The notes under the pieces: generated by a model | The model's database searches: none | What the model was told of the DNA's origin: nothing | The model's input: only the letters and a program-made list of their open reading frames with translations | In this document: positions 24,911 to 33,869 of the stretch, in pieces | Numbering within the stretch: the stretch's first letter is position 1 | Layout of the letters: every line of letters starts with the position of its first letter | DNA from: Paenibacillus phyllosphaerae | GTDB lineage: Bacteria > Bacillota > Bacilli > Paenibacillales > Paenibacillaceae | Direction: 5' to 3' | Assembly (NCBI RefSeq): GCF_014192105.1 | Contig: NZ_JACHXK010000027.1 | Span: 1-64,000, forward strand | Length of the DNA: 64,000 nucleotides | Position numbers and translations under genes: made by a program

Positions 24911-27900
24911 TTAGCCGAGAATCAGTCGCGCGAGCGCCGCAAGGTCGAGAATATCGATGACGCCGTCGCCGTTGATGTCCGACTTCTTGATCTGTTCCCA
25001 ATGCGGATCCGCGTTCGTCTTGCCGTAGGCAGCCGCCACGATGCCCAGATCGCCAACCGTTACTTTCTCGTCTCCGCTCACGTCGCCAGGACGCGGCTTG
25101 ATGACGAGCGCCTTGAACGTCTGCAACGCTTCGTTCAGATCGGCAACGGCTTGCTCGACGACAGCTTGCGATGCGCCGGTAGTCGCCGCAATCGCCTTCG
25201 ATTGATCGATCGCCGCCTGCAAGGCCGCTTTGGCCCCTGCCGGATACTGGCCGGCTTTCGTGCCTTCGACCGCAGCGTCATGCACCTGCTGCGCTTCCGC
25301 GATCAGCGCCAGGAGCGAAGCTTTGTTCACGCCGTTGACGCGTACATCGTACACGGCTGCCGCAAGTTGCGTCTCCGCGCCTTCCGCATTCGCCGTCACG
25401 ATCTGCGAAGCCGAGATATTGGCAACGCCGAGCGACTCGCTATCCTTCGCTTGGAACGTCAGCTTCAAGAGGCCGCCGTTCACATTCGCATCTGCGCCGG
25501 CGATGTTCGCCAGAATGAGCCGGACTTCGCCTTCGCCGTCTTCTTCGCCTACGAGCTTGAAGTTTTCATTGAGCAGCTCCTCATCTACGCCCACATAAGA
25601 CAGCTTGTCGCTGTCGTATGAGAACGTGATATCTTGGGCCAATACGCTGTGATCCACGTCGCTCAGTCCGAAAGTAACATCGAACGTCTCCCCTGAGGAC
25701 ACTTCATCCGGACCGGTGAGCGTACCGCGCGGCAGTTCGGATGCTTCCGCAACCGTTACCGTAGCCACAGCCTTGAGCGACGTTCCGACTACCGTTCCAT
25801 TCACCGTAAACGTGCCAGGCTGAGCATATTGCGATGACGCTATCGCTTCCCAGACTACCGAAGCCGTTCCTTCCGATGCGTCCGGATAGACGACGGTAAC
25901 TTGTTCCGGCAGGACAGGGGCGATTCCCGCCGATGTCGCGACATCGACCGGTTTGATGCTCGAGATGGCGCCTGCCGCTACGGTCACATAGGCTTTGACC
26001 TTCGTAGTCGTCGCCGCGATCGTTCCTTCCACGATGAAATTGCCTGCTTTATTGATCAGCGCAGGATCGATAGCATCCCACGTGATGGCATTGCTCACGT
26101 TATCCCATGAACCGTCGTTGTAGAGCACATCCGCGAAGCCCGGCAGGACAGGCATCGCGCCCACTTGGGTCGTGACGTTCACGTCGGTAATATTCGTCAC
26201 TTGCACCGCATCGGTGACGCGTACATACACGGTCGCTTCGGCCGCAATCGGCGAACCGTTCACAAGGCCGGTCACTTGGAACGAGGAGCCCGGATTCTGT
26301 AGCTGCTCGTCAGGAATCGGGAACCAGTTCACCGCGCTATTCAGTACGCTGCCGTCGGCATACGTCAGCTCGACCTTCGCCGGCAGCTTCGGCTGCACGC
26401 CGACCAGCGTTGGCACTTTCGACTGCTGGACGCTCACCGGCGCAATGGCGAATACCTTCCATTCCAGCATGCCGGTCGAAGCGCCGTTGCTCACCATCTG
26501 AATGCGCAGCTTCGTCGTGGTCACAGGCTTGAATTCGACCGTGTTGTATCCATTCTTCGTCAGACCATATTCGGATGGATTCTCCACGTTCACAAGCTCG
26601 GTGCCGTTCCAATATTGCAAGCTCCATGATTTCGGCACTTTCACGCCGCCGTTGTCGTCGAACCATTGCACGGAAGATTTGCCGATCTTCACCGGCTCGC
26701 TCCACGTATATTCGACCCACTGCGTGCCTTGCTGGCTCCAGTTGCCATACCTAGGAATCCCGCCTGCCGCCGTGCCGTTCGCCGGGTTGGAATTCGGCCA
26801 GTCGAGTCCGTCATTGACCGCGCCGAGCACTTCCCAGCTGGAGACGAACGAAGTCGTCGGCACGCCGGATGTCGCCACGTTCACTTCCGATGGCAGCGGA
26901 TCGACGGTAACGTCCAGCTGCGCGCTTCCCGTCAGCTCGCCGTCCGTCGCTTCGAACTTCAGCTTATATTGGCCCGCAGCGGTGAACGTTGCGGTCGTAT
27001 TCGACGCATGCGCATCCGTGAATGCCACGTTGCCGGGACCATCGACAAGGCTCCATGTCACGTCTACGGTGCCATTCGGCAAGCCGTCATCCGTTGCGCT
27101 GCCGAGCAGCTTCGCTTGCAGCGGAAGTTTCGGTCCGCCGTCGATCTGCGCCGTGACCTCCGGCTTCTCGTTGACCGGTACCGGCGGCACGATGCCGGTG
27201 CTGTACACTTGAACTTCTTTGAGGCCGGTTTTGTTCGCGCCTTTATGCGTAACGGTGACCCGCATTTTGCTTGCCGTAACTTCCGGGAATTGGACCTCGT
27301 TCAAGTTCGCCTGCGGTATCGTCGGCGTCTTGAACTGCTTCTCCACATTCACCCAGCCGCTGCCGTCGTACACCTCGATTCGGTACATCGAAGGTTCGCT
27401 GTAACCGCCGGACGCCGAACGGTCATTGAAGAAGTACAGTTTCACGTCATCGAACGTCGTCGGCTTGCCGAAGTCGATCTCATAGGAGTCGCTCGCGTTC
27501 GGCGATCCCTTCGTGCCCCAGATTGGAGGGGTAAAAGCAGCCTCGCGCGGTTTCGATGTGCCCGAGATCGTGAAGCCGTCCACTGCATCGGACTTATCCG
27601 TACCGGATGCCGTGAACGAAGCGCTCGTCTGGACGCCGTTCTCGCGGGCAAGGTTCGCAAGGCCGGCTGTCTCCGTCTTCAGATCTACGCCTGCCTTCTG
27701 GAACATATCGACGATGCGCGTCTCCGTCAGTTGCACATCCTTCGCTTCTTTAAGATCCGACATCGTTTGTTCGTACAACGCCGTACCTTCGCCGCTTGGG
27801 AACGTGACTTTGCCCGTTGCCGGGTCCCACTCGAGCGGTACCAGCTTATCGGCCGTGAACGCGCGCTCCCCGTCGATAAAGACCGAGTAACCCTCTGGCG

Positions 27901-30121
27901 CGTCGCCATAATGGGCCGTGCCATCGCCCGGTTTATCCCACACGATCGTCAGGTCCTGATCATGATAGTTCACGTTGTTGACCGTAAAATGATCCCAGCC
28001 GATGTCGATCGGCGACAGCTCGATCTTGTCGTCCAGACGCGGACGAAGACCCGCTACATCCTCGATGAGCGTATAGTTGTAGTTGCCGAGGATATTGTGA
28101 TGGATCCACGAGCGGTACTCGATCTTCTTCGTTGCCGGATTCCAGTTCGCCCAGAATTCGTTCGCATCCGGATAACGCGTGTCACCGTCGTAATATTGCG
28201 CCCATGCGACCCAGTACAGAAGCTGCTTATACATCTCAGGCGTAATATACTCCGACGGATAGTCGCGCAGCGCTTTGGCGAACAAGCGGAACGTGACGGT
28301 CGAGTTGATCGTCGAGAAGTTGTTCGAGCCCGGCTCGCCGGCTGCGGCCGCCGCAGCCTTATCCTTCTGGTTCGCCGTGAAGAACGGGAAGATCGGATAT
28401 TCCTGGTCGTCCTGCCACAGGCGCAACGCTTCCTTGTATTTGTCCTCGTTCGGCACGACGCCCGCGGTGAACGGATAATAGTTGTTGATTTCCTTCCAAG
28501 GGTTCAGCGCGTCCGTTCCGATATGGCGGTGCTTGAACACCTGGTCCGCGTCGTCCCACAGCTGCGTCAGAATGCCTTCTTGGATATCAGAAGCCGTGGC
28601 ATTCAATTCGGCGCTCTTCCCGGTGTTACCGATAAAATCGTACATTTCGGCTGCCGCCTTGGCGCCGGCGTAGACATAAGCGCCTTCCGCCCGCTCCTGG
28701 TTGCCTGATCGCCAGTGGAATGATACGGCGTCTGCATCATTGCCGGTCAACGCGCCCCAGTCGTAGGCGATGACGCCGTTGTTGTTTTGGTCAAAACGGA
28801 ACAGTTGTCCGTCCACGTCCTTCTCTGCATAATGCGCGAGGTTGCCGATAATCGCCGGCTGACCGCCATGCACCTTGTAGCTGCCCCAGGCCGCTTCGGA
28901 CAAATATTGCGTGTAGTAGTTGTTCCAGTTGTCCGGCATGCCCGGATTGTCGGTGAACGCGCCCTCGTTCGACGTCTCGCCGACGGATACCCAGTCGCCG
29001 TAGGCATACATCGGATTGCGGAAATACTGCAAATCCTGAATATGCATCGGCTGCGTCAGCACGATCGCATTGTTGTAGCCAAGCACGCCTTCGATCGAGG
29101 TCGGGAACTGGAAGTCGTTGCCCGGAATGTTGGCGTCGAGGTAGTTGAACCGGTTCAGCCACCAGCGGTAATAAGCGATCTTCTTGATGTTCTCGTCAGG
29201 GACGTCGATGTACGGCACATTGTCCGCCCACCACTTGTTGTATTCCTGCGTTTGTTTTGCAAACGCTTCCGAATTGGTGTATGCCGTAAACCGTTCATAG
29301 TCTTCGGCCGACTGCGGGATTTCCTTCGCCGTGAAGCCCATGACGACATTCGCGTCCACAGCTTCGCCCGCTCCGATCGTCAGCGTCCGGGTCAGCTTCA
29401 GACCGTCCGGCGCAAGCCCAATGCCGCCGATGCGCGTATAGAGCTTCGTCAGATTGCGGGGCGAATTGATGACGCCGGTGAGCTCGTTGCCTTCGGCTCC
29501 TGTTACATAGGACGGCGTCACGGTCATCGTCACCGTTTTCGGCTGATCGCTTGTGTTCGTAATCGACAGCAGCGTGACGGCCGCATTGTTGTCGGTAATA
29601 AACTTCTGCTGGGCAACGCGAAGTCCGCCGCCGTTATGTTCGCTCCGCCAATGGCTCGGCATCTGGACGCGCTTCGCGACATCCTCGGTCAGGTTGCCTG
29701 AGGAGAAACTGACCGTATACGCGCTGCCGCCCAGTACATCCTGATAGGCTGTGCGGCCTGCGAAACCGAGCGTACCCGGCGTGTGCTCCTTCATGTACAG
29801 CGCTCTGCCCCTGGTCATCAAGTCGACGCCGCGCGCTTCGCGGGCCGGGTCGTTGCCGGGACGAGCCAGCAGGCGGTCCATCCAGAAATCGGTGCCGTCC
29901 TTCTCGGCCTCGTACATCGCTTGCATCATGCTGCGGCCCGGATCGTATGCGGCCGGTTCGGCAGGAATGACGTTTCCTGAGCTTATAAACACCGGCATGC
30001 CCGGATTATTGGCCGCCGAAGCGTAGATCGGCAAACTTCCAAGCGCGATGACCGATGCGATAACCGTTGAGACCGTTCGTTTGGCGCTTTTTCCCTTCTT
30101 GCGTTGTGATGCGGATGACAT
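24911..30121 (-). CDS. Secreted (alpha/alpha)6-type glycoside hydrolase with F5/8C, Ig-like, cohesin, FIVAR and dockerin domains
   Basis: A protein of about 1736 residues has a signal peptide (KRTVSTVIASVIALGSLPIYASA). A large N-terminal enzyme region (to about residue 810) has motifs of MGH1/GH63-like six-hairpin glycosidases: YYRWWLNRFNYLD, FPTSIEGVLGYNN, then HWRSGNQERAEG and WIHHNILGNYNY. I could not fix the GH family; GH142-like is one possibility. After it follow an F5/8C module, an Ig/PKD-like module, a second F5/8C, three Big_4-like modules, cohesin, FIVAR and dockerin (GDVSGDEKVTVGDL, DINGDGVIDILDL). The C-terminal third closely resembles that of the next gene. The ATG at 30121 has GGGGAGG 8 bp upstream. 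Confidence 0.85.
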   Translation of the reverse strand: MSSASQRKKGKSAKRTVSTVIASVIALGSLPIYASAANNPGMPVFISSGNVIPAEPAAYDPGRSMMQAMYEAEKDGTDFWMDRLLARPGNDPAREARGVDLMTRGRALYMKEHTPGTLGFAGRTAYQDVLGGSAYTVSFSSGNLTEDVAKRVQMPSHWRSEHNGGGLRVAQQKFITDNNAAVTLLSITNTSDQPKTVTMTVTPSYVTGAEGNELTGVINSPRNLTKLYTRIGGIGLAPDGLKLTRTLTIGAGEAVDANVVMGFTAKEIPQSAEDYERFTAYTNSEAFAKQTQEYNKWWADNVPYIDVPDENIKKIAYYRWWLNRFNYLDANIPGNDFQFPTSIEGVLGYNNAIVLTQPMHIQDLQYFRNPMYAYGDWVSVGETSNEGAFTDNPGMPDNWNNYYTQYLSEAAWGSYKVHGGQPAIIGNLAHYAEKDVDGQLFRFDQNNNGVIAYDWGALTGNDADAVSFHWRSGNQERAEGAYVYAGAKAAAEMYDFIGNTGKSAELNATASDIQEGILTQLWDDADQVFKHRHIGTDALNPWKEINNYYPFTAGVVPNEDKYKEALRLWQDDQEYPIFPFFTANQKDKAAAAAAGEPGSNNFSTINSTVTFRLFAKALRDYPSEYITPEMYKQLLYWVAWAQYYDGDTRYPDANEFWANWNPATKKIEYRSWIHHNILGNYNYTLIEDVAGLRPRLDDKIELSPIDIGWDHFTVNNVNYHDQDLTIVWDKPGDGTAHYGDAPEGYSVFIDGERAFTADKLVPLEWDPATGKVTFPSGEGTALYEQTMSDLKEAKDVQLTETRIVDMFQKAGVDLKTETAGLANLARENGVQTSASFTASGTDKSDAVDGFTISGTSKPREAAFTPPIWGTKGSPNASDSYEIDFGKPTTFDDVKLYFFNDRSASGGYSEPSMYRIEVYDGSGWVNVEKQFKTPTIPQANLNEVQFPEVTASKMRVTVTHKGANKTGLKEVQVYSTGIVPPVPVNEKPEVTAQIDGGPKLPLQAKLLGSATDDGLPNGTVDVTWSLVDGPGNVAFTDAHASNTTATFTAAGQYKLKFEATDGELTGSAQLDVTVDPLPSEVNVATSGVPTTSFVSSWEVLGAVNDGLDWPNSNPANGTAAGGIPRYGNWSQQGTQWVEYTWSEPVKIGKSSVQWFDDNGGVKVPKSWSLQYWNGTELVNVENPSEYGLTKNGYNTVEFKPVTTTKLRIQMVSNGASTGMLEWKVFAIAPVSVQQSKVPTLVGVQPKLPAKVELTYADGSVLNSAVNWFPIPDEQLQNPGSSFQVTGLVNGSPIAAEATVYVRVTDAVQVTNITDVNVTTQVGAMPVLPGFADVLYNDGSWDNVSNAITWDAIDPALINKAGNFIVEGTIAATTTKVKAYVTVAAGAISSIKPVDVATSAGIAPVLPEQVTVVYPDASEGTASVVWEAIASSQYAQPGTFTVNGTVVGTSLKAVATVTVAEASELPRGTLTGPDEVSSGETFDVTFGLSDVDHSVLAQDITFSYDSDKLSYVGVDEELLNENFKLVGEEDGEGEVRLILANIAGADANVNGGLLKLTFQAKDSESLGVANISASQIVTANAEGAETQLAAAVYDVRVNGVNKASLLALIAEAQQVHDAAVEGTKAGQYPAGAKAALQAAIDQSKAIAATTGASQAVVEQAVADLNEALQTFKALVIKPRPGDVSGDEKVTVGDLGIVAAAYGKTNADPHWEQIKKSDINGDGVIDILDLAALARLILG

Positions 30122-30287
30122 GCAGGCAACCTCCCCAGTTTTTATCCGTTCATTGGACAATCGGTTAGCCGATAAAGCGATCATCACCTCCGCGTGGCGG
30201 ATTTATCGCATTGGCGCGAAGCGATCTGCAGCCCGCGCCAAGTGTGCGCAACGTTAGTAAGACTGCGCTAGGTGCGGCCGAACTCGG

Positions 30288-31121
30288 CTACCCCTTCACG
30301 CCCGTCATGGCGATGCCTTCAATGAAATGCCGCTGCGCGATCAGGAAGATGACGAGCGACGGGATGACGATGACCGCCGTTGCGGCCATCATGAGATGCC
30401 ACTGCGCGGAGTAGGAGCCTTGGAATAACGTCAGTCCTTGCATGAGCGTGTAATTCTCCTCCGAGGTAATGAAGGCCAGCGGTCCGAGATAGTCGTTCCA
30501 GTTGGCCAAGAAAGTAAGCAGTCCGACGACGATCATCGCCTGCTTGGCGATCGGGATAATAATCTGCCAATAAATCCGGAAGTGGCCGGCGCCATCCACC
30601 TTGGCCGCTTCGTCCAAGTCGCGCGGGATGCCAAAGAAGAACTGGCGCAGCAGGAATATATTGAACACGCCGCCGCCGAACCATGCCGGCGCGATCAACG
30701 GTACGAACGTATCGGTCAGATGCAGCGTTTTCCAGAAGACGAACTGCGGAATCATCACGACGAAGAACGGAATCATGAGGCCGGTGAGGATGAAGCCGAA
30801 TATTTTATCCCGGCCCGGCCAGTCGATGCGGGAGAAGCTGTAGGCGCATAAGGAGCTGGAGAGCAGGACGCCGACGATCGCCGATACGGTGATGATCGTG
30901 CTGTTCAAGAAGAACCGGCCGAACGGATACGCCTCGAGCGCGGTCTTGTAATTATCCAGCTGCAGGTTGCTCGGCAGCAGCTTCGGCGGCATCTGGTACA
31001 GATCGCCCATATTGATCATCGACGTGCGCAGCATCCAATAGATCGGGAACAGGCAGAAGATGCTGCCTGCCACGAGCAAGGCGTACACGGCGATTTTTTT
31101 CCCTAACGATAACGTTCTCAT
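30288..31121 (-). CDS. Carbohydrate ABC transporter permease (MalG family)
   Basis: This 277-residue inner-membrane permease has six hydrophobic segments and the EAA-loop motif (DEAAKVDGAGHFRIYWQIIIPIAK) that contacts the ATPase. The N-terminal AVYALLVAGSIFCLFPIYWMLRTS is typical for MalG/LacG-type subunits. It overlaps the preceding permease gene by four bases, so the two are translationally coupled. As usual in Paenibacillus sugar loci no ATPase is encoded; a shared MsmX-type ATPase elsewhere is likely. The giant glycosidase genes follow after 166 bp. Confidence 0.95.
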   Translation of the reverse strand: MRTLSLGKKIAVYALLVAGSIFCLFPIYWMLRTSMINMGDLYQMPPKLLPSNLQLDNYKTALEAYPFGRFFLNSTIITVSAIVGVLLSSSLCAYSFSRIDWPGRDKIFGFILTGLMIPFFVVMIPQFVFWKTLHLTDTFVPLIAPAWFGGGVFNIFLLRQFFFGIPRDLDEAAKVDGAGHFRIYWQIIIPIAKQAMIVVGLLTFLANWNDYLGPLAFITSEENYTLMQGLTLFQGSYSAQWHLMMAATAVIVIPSLVIFLIAQRHFIEGIAMTGVKG

Positions 31122-32071
31122 TTCTTCGAATTCCCCCCTTCGTAATAGACGAACGACCGGGAGAAGATGAAGATGACGGCTGTGAACAAGGCGATGATGA
31201 CGAACAGCAGCATGGAGATCGCGCTCGCGCTGCCCATGCGGGAGAACTTGAACCCTTCATTGAAGAGGAACAGCACGTACATGAGGCTGGCATTGTTCGG
31301 TCCGCCCTGCGTCATAACCGCCGGCTGTACGAACGTCTGGAAACCGTTAATGAAAGCGATGACGGTGTTGAAGAAAATGATCGGCGAGCTCATGGGGATC
31401 GTAACGTAGATCAGCTTGTGCCATGCGTTGCCGCCGTCGATCTCGATCGCCTCATAGAGATGGGCCGGGATGCCTTGCAGTCCCGCGAGGAAAATGACGA
31501 TCGTATTGCCGAGCGTCCAGAAGCTGAACAAGATGAGGGTCGGAATGACCGAGGACGTATCGCCGAGCCATCTGGATTCCGGCAGTCCGACCGAATCCAG
31601 CGCATAGTTGACGATGCCGAAATCCGGCTGCAGCAGCCACAGCCATACCATCGACGAGGCAGCCAGCGGGATGATGACCGGCAAATAGAAGATACCGCGG
31701 AAGATCGCCCGTCCGGCAATCTTCTGATTCAGCAGGATTGCGGCGAAGAACGAAAGTATAATGCCGAGCGGCACGCTCAAGCCGACATAGTAGATCGTCG
31801 CTTTGACCGCCGGGAAGAAGAAGGGATCGCCGCCGTTGAACAAGCGGGTGTAGTTATCGAAGCCGATCCATTCCGCGGAGGAGCCGACATTGTACGACGT
31901 GAAGCTTAGGTACAGCGTGGCGGCAATCGGAATGACGACGAAGATGAGGTAGCCGAGCAGTACCGGCGAGGCGAACAATATCCCCCAGCCGAGATCCTTC
32001 GGTGGCCGCTTACGCTTGCCTGCCCGACCGCGCGCCACCGTGCGCTCCTGGTAAGTAGCCATCGTTTTCAT
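31118..32071 (-). CDS. Carbohydrate ABC transporter permease (MalF/UgpA family)
   Basis: A protein of about 317 residues has six membrane helices, an N-terminal basic stretch, an extracytoplasmic loop and the EAA motif YEAIEIDGGNAWHKLIYVTIPM. It partners the MalG-type permease whose gene overlaps its 3-prime end. The ATG at 32071 is favoured by TTGGAG nine bases upstream; a TTG 15 bp earlier is also in frame. A large hairpin lies between this gene and the binding-protein gene. Confidence 0.95.
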   Translation of the reverse strand: MKTMATYQERTVARGRAGKRKRPPKDLGWGILFASPVLLGYLIFVVIPIAATLYLSFTSYNVGSSAEWIGFDNYTRLFNGGDPFFFPAVKATIYYVGLSVPLGIILSFFAAILLNQKIAGRAIFRGIFYLPVIIPLAASSMVWLWLLQPDFGIVNYALDSVGLPESRWLGDTSSVIPTLILFSFWTLGNTIVIFLAGLQGIPAHLYEAIEIDGGNAWHKLIYVTIPMSSPIIFFNTVIAFINGFQTFVQPAVMTQGGPNNASLMYVLFLFNEGFKFSRMGSASAISMLLFVIIALFTAVIFIFSRSFVYYEGGNSKK

Positions 32072-32100
32072 AAGGCATGACTCCAACTCTTATTGGATTG

Positions 32101-32155
32101 GAGGGAACCGCCTGGGCTGCAGTCTTCCTGCGCCGCTGGCGCTTGCGGTTCCCTC
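32101..32155 (-). other. Intra-operon hairpin between binding-protein and permease genes
   Basis: GAGGGAACCGC (32101-32111) pairs perfectly with GCGGTTCCCTC (32145-32155). There is no T-run, so it is not a standard terminator. Such hairpins often protect the upstream binding-protein mRNA and so raise its level over the permeases. Confidence 0.6.
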
Positions 32156-32182
32156 ATTGCGAACAGCGGTTGCAAGCTTCGC

Positions 32183-33631
32183 TTACGGCGTTACGTCATA
32201 GCGTCCTTGAATCTCCGGCTGTACCTTCGCTTCGATATCCTTCATCGCCTGCTCAGCCGTTTTCTTGCCCAGCCATACTTCATCCATGCCGGAGAACGTG
32301 ATCGCGTTGATCTTGGAGAAGTTCTTGATATAGTAGGAACCGTTCGGCACGCCGTTGTTCAGCAAGTTGTTCATCATGGCGTCCTTGAAGCCCGACGGGT
32401 GAGCCGGATTGTTCTCTGCCCACTTGGCCACGAGCTCAGGATCGGTGTACCACTTCGTCATCGTCGGCATCCACAGCCCGTCGCGGTACAGATCGATCGA
32501 CCCTTCCGGATTCTCGAGGAACTTCGTCAAGAGCCATGCTTCTTCCAAATGCTTCGTCGACTTGTAGATGACGGAGGCACCGCTGATACCCATCGGCACG
32601 CTGCGCTTCATCTTCGGCAGGACGCCGATATCGTAGTTCACTTTGGCTGCGCCGAGATCGAGGTTAATCCATTGGCCGTGCATCGACATCGCGACCAGCT
32701 TCGATTGCAGCGCGACCGCTTGGGATGGGATCGACTTCATCTGAACAGGCGACGGTGCCACATGGTGCACGTTGATCAGGTCGGCCAGGCGCTGGATCGC
32801 TTCCGTCGCTTCCGGCTGACTGAAGCCGAATTTGCCGTCCTTCGTAATCCATTCGCCTTCGTTGTTGATGACCGTCGCATGGATCGGGCCGTGCCACGTT
32901 TCAAACGATACGCCGAATTGGCGGATTTTGTCCGGATTGAAGTCCGGCTCCGTGGCGTTGTTGCCGTTCTGGTCGATCGTCAGCTTCTTGGCGACTTCGA
33001 CGAATTCGTCCCACGTCCAGGCTTCGCCCGGTTTCGCCGGCGGATAGGACAGCTGCGCCTCGTCGAACAGATCCTTATTGTAGAACAAGCCGAACGTCTC
33101 TCCCGCCGTGCTGATGCCATAAGCGAAATCTTCCGACGATTTGAACCAGATGTAGTCGAGAAAATCTTCCCGCTTCAGCTCGTCATCGTTGTCGAGCAGC
33201 TCGAACATGTTGACGAACTTGTCTTCCTTCTGCCATGGGTCGGCCAGCTCGCCGTGCATGTATCCAAGGTCAGGCGACTCGTTGCCCGCGACCATCGCCG
33301 TAATCTTCGCGTCGTAATCGGCTTCCGGGATGTGGATCGCGTCGACGGTAATCCACGGATATTTCTCGGTGAACTTCTTCGTCGCCTGTTCGATCGCCGT
33401 CTTCTCTTGCGGGCTGCCCCAGAACGTGAATTTCAGCGTGACCGGCTCTTGATCTTGGGCTGCGTTGCCATTGCCTTCCGTCTGCGATTGACCGTTCGTG
33501 GAGGATGCGTTGCCTTCCTTGTTATCCGTGGTTGCTGCGCCGTTGTTGTTCGAACCTGCGCAGCCGGCCAGAAACGTGGACAAAAGCATGACTGCAGCGA
33601 CTGCTTGAATGGCTTTGCGACTTCTCATCAT
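32183..33631 (-). CDS. Sugar ABC transporter substrate-binding lipoprotein
   Basis: A protein of about 482 residues has a lipoprotein signal peptide with lipobox LAGC (lipidated C24), a Ser/Asn/Gly-rich tether, and the binding fold of family 1 extracellular solute-binding proteins (VTLKFTFWGSPQEKTAIEQA, EKYPWITVDAIHIPEADYDAK). It captures an oligosaccharide at the cell surface for the two permeases downstream. The ATG at 33631 has GGGAGG seven bases upstream; two adjacent ATGs exist. As first gene of the operon it carries the promoter and cre-like site shared with the two-component system. Confidence 0.95.
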   Translation of the reverse strand: MMRSRKAIQAVAAVMLLSTFLAGCAGSNNNGAATTDNKEGNASSTNGQSQTEGNGNAAQDQEPVTLKFTFWGSPQEKTAIEQATKKFTEKYPWITVDAIHIPEADYDAKITAMVAGNESPDLGYMHGELADPWQKEDKFVNMFELLDNDDELKREDFLDYIWFKSSEDFAYGISTAGETFGLFYNKDLFDEAQLSYPPAKPGEAWTWDEFVEVAKKLTIDQNGNNATEPDFNPDKIRQFGVSFETWHGPIHATVINNEGEWITKDGKFGFSQPEATEAIQRLADLINVHHVAPSPVQMKSIPSQAVALQSKLVAMSMHGQWINLDLGAAKVNYDIGVLPKMKRSVPMGISGASVIYKSTKHLEEAWLLTKFLENPEGSIDLYRDGLWMPTMTKWYTDPELVAKWAENNPAHPSGFKDAMMNNLLNNGVPNGSYYIKNFSKINAITFSGMDEVWLGKKTAEQAMKDIEAKVQPEIQGRYDVTP

Positions 33632-33688
33632 AACGTACCTCCCCTTTATCAAAAAGCGCTTAAGCGGCGTATCCTTTTCCCACTTCTA

Positions 33689-33709
33689 ATACTAATGATT
33701 GCGTTTTCA
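33689..33709 (-). promoter_or_regulatory. Promoter/cre segment shared with the two-component operon
   Basis: These 21 bp are identical to 19361-19381. On the minus strand they contain TGAAAACGCAATCA, one mismatch from the extended cre consensus because of the flanking base, and a -10-like TAGTAT. The -35 region is weaker here (TGTTCA), which suggests dependence on an activator such as the YesN protein. A second weaker cre-like core, AAAGCGCTTA, lies at 33654-33663. Confidence 0.6.
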
Positions 33710-33770
33710 CTTGAACATTCTAAAATCTTTATAATCGTGGATTAAATCTAGAAGATCCCATTCGCAGCGC

Positions 33771-33813
33771 AAAAAAAGACCGCCCTCAACCATTCATGGA
33801 TGATTGAGGGCGG
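33771..33813 (-). terminator. Terminator of the ROK/MFS operon
   Basis: GACCGCCCTCAA pairs with TTGAGGGCGG around ATTCATGGAT. On the minus strand seven T residues follow. It lies 57 bp downstream of the MFS stop. Confidence 0.85.
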
Positions 33814-33869
33814 CACTCGAACTCATAGGAACTTCTCATTAACGAACTCGAAACGTAATCGGAGGCGGG

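Noticed and set aside
26666-28708. 680-codon plus-strand open frame inside the six-hairpin glycosidase gene
   Set aside because: It is the antisense shadow of a well-supported domain protein; its translation is Arg/His/Val-rich with no family motif and no ribosome binding site.
32093-33745. 550-codon plus-strand frame opposite the binding-protein gene
   Set aside because: Antisense shadow; the minus strand has a lipobox, ribosome binding site and family motifs.
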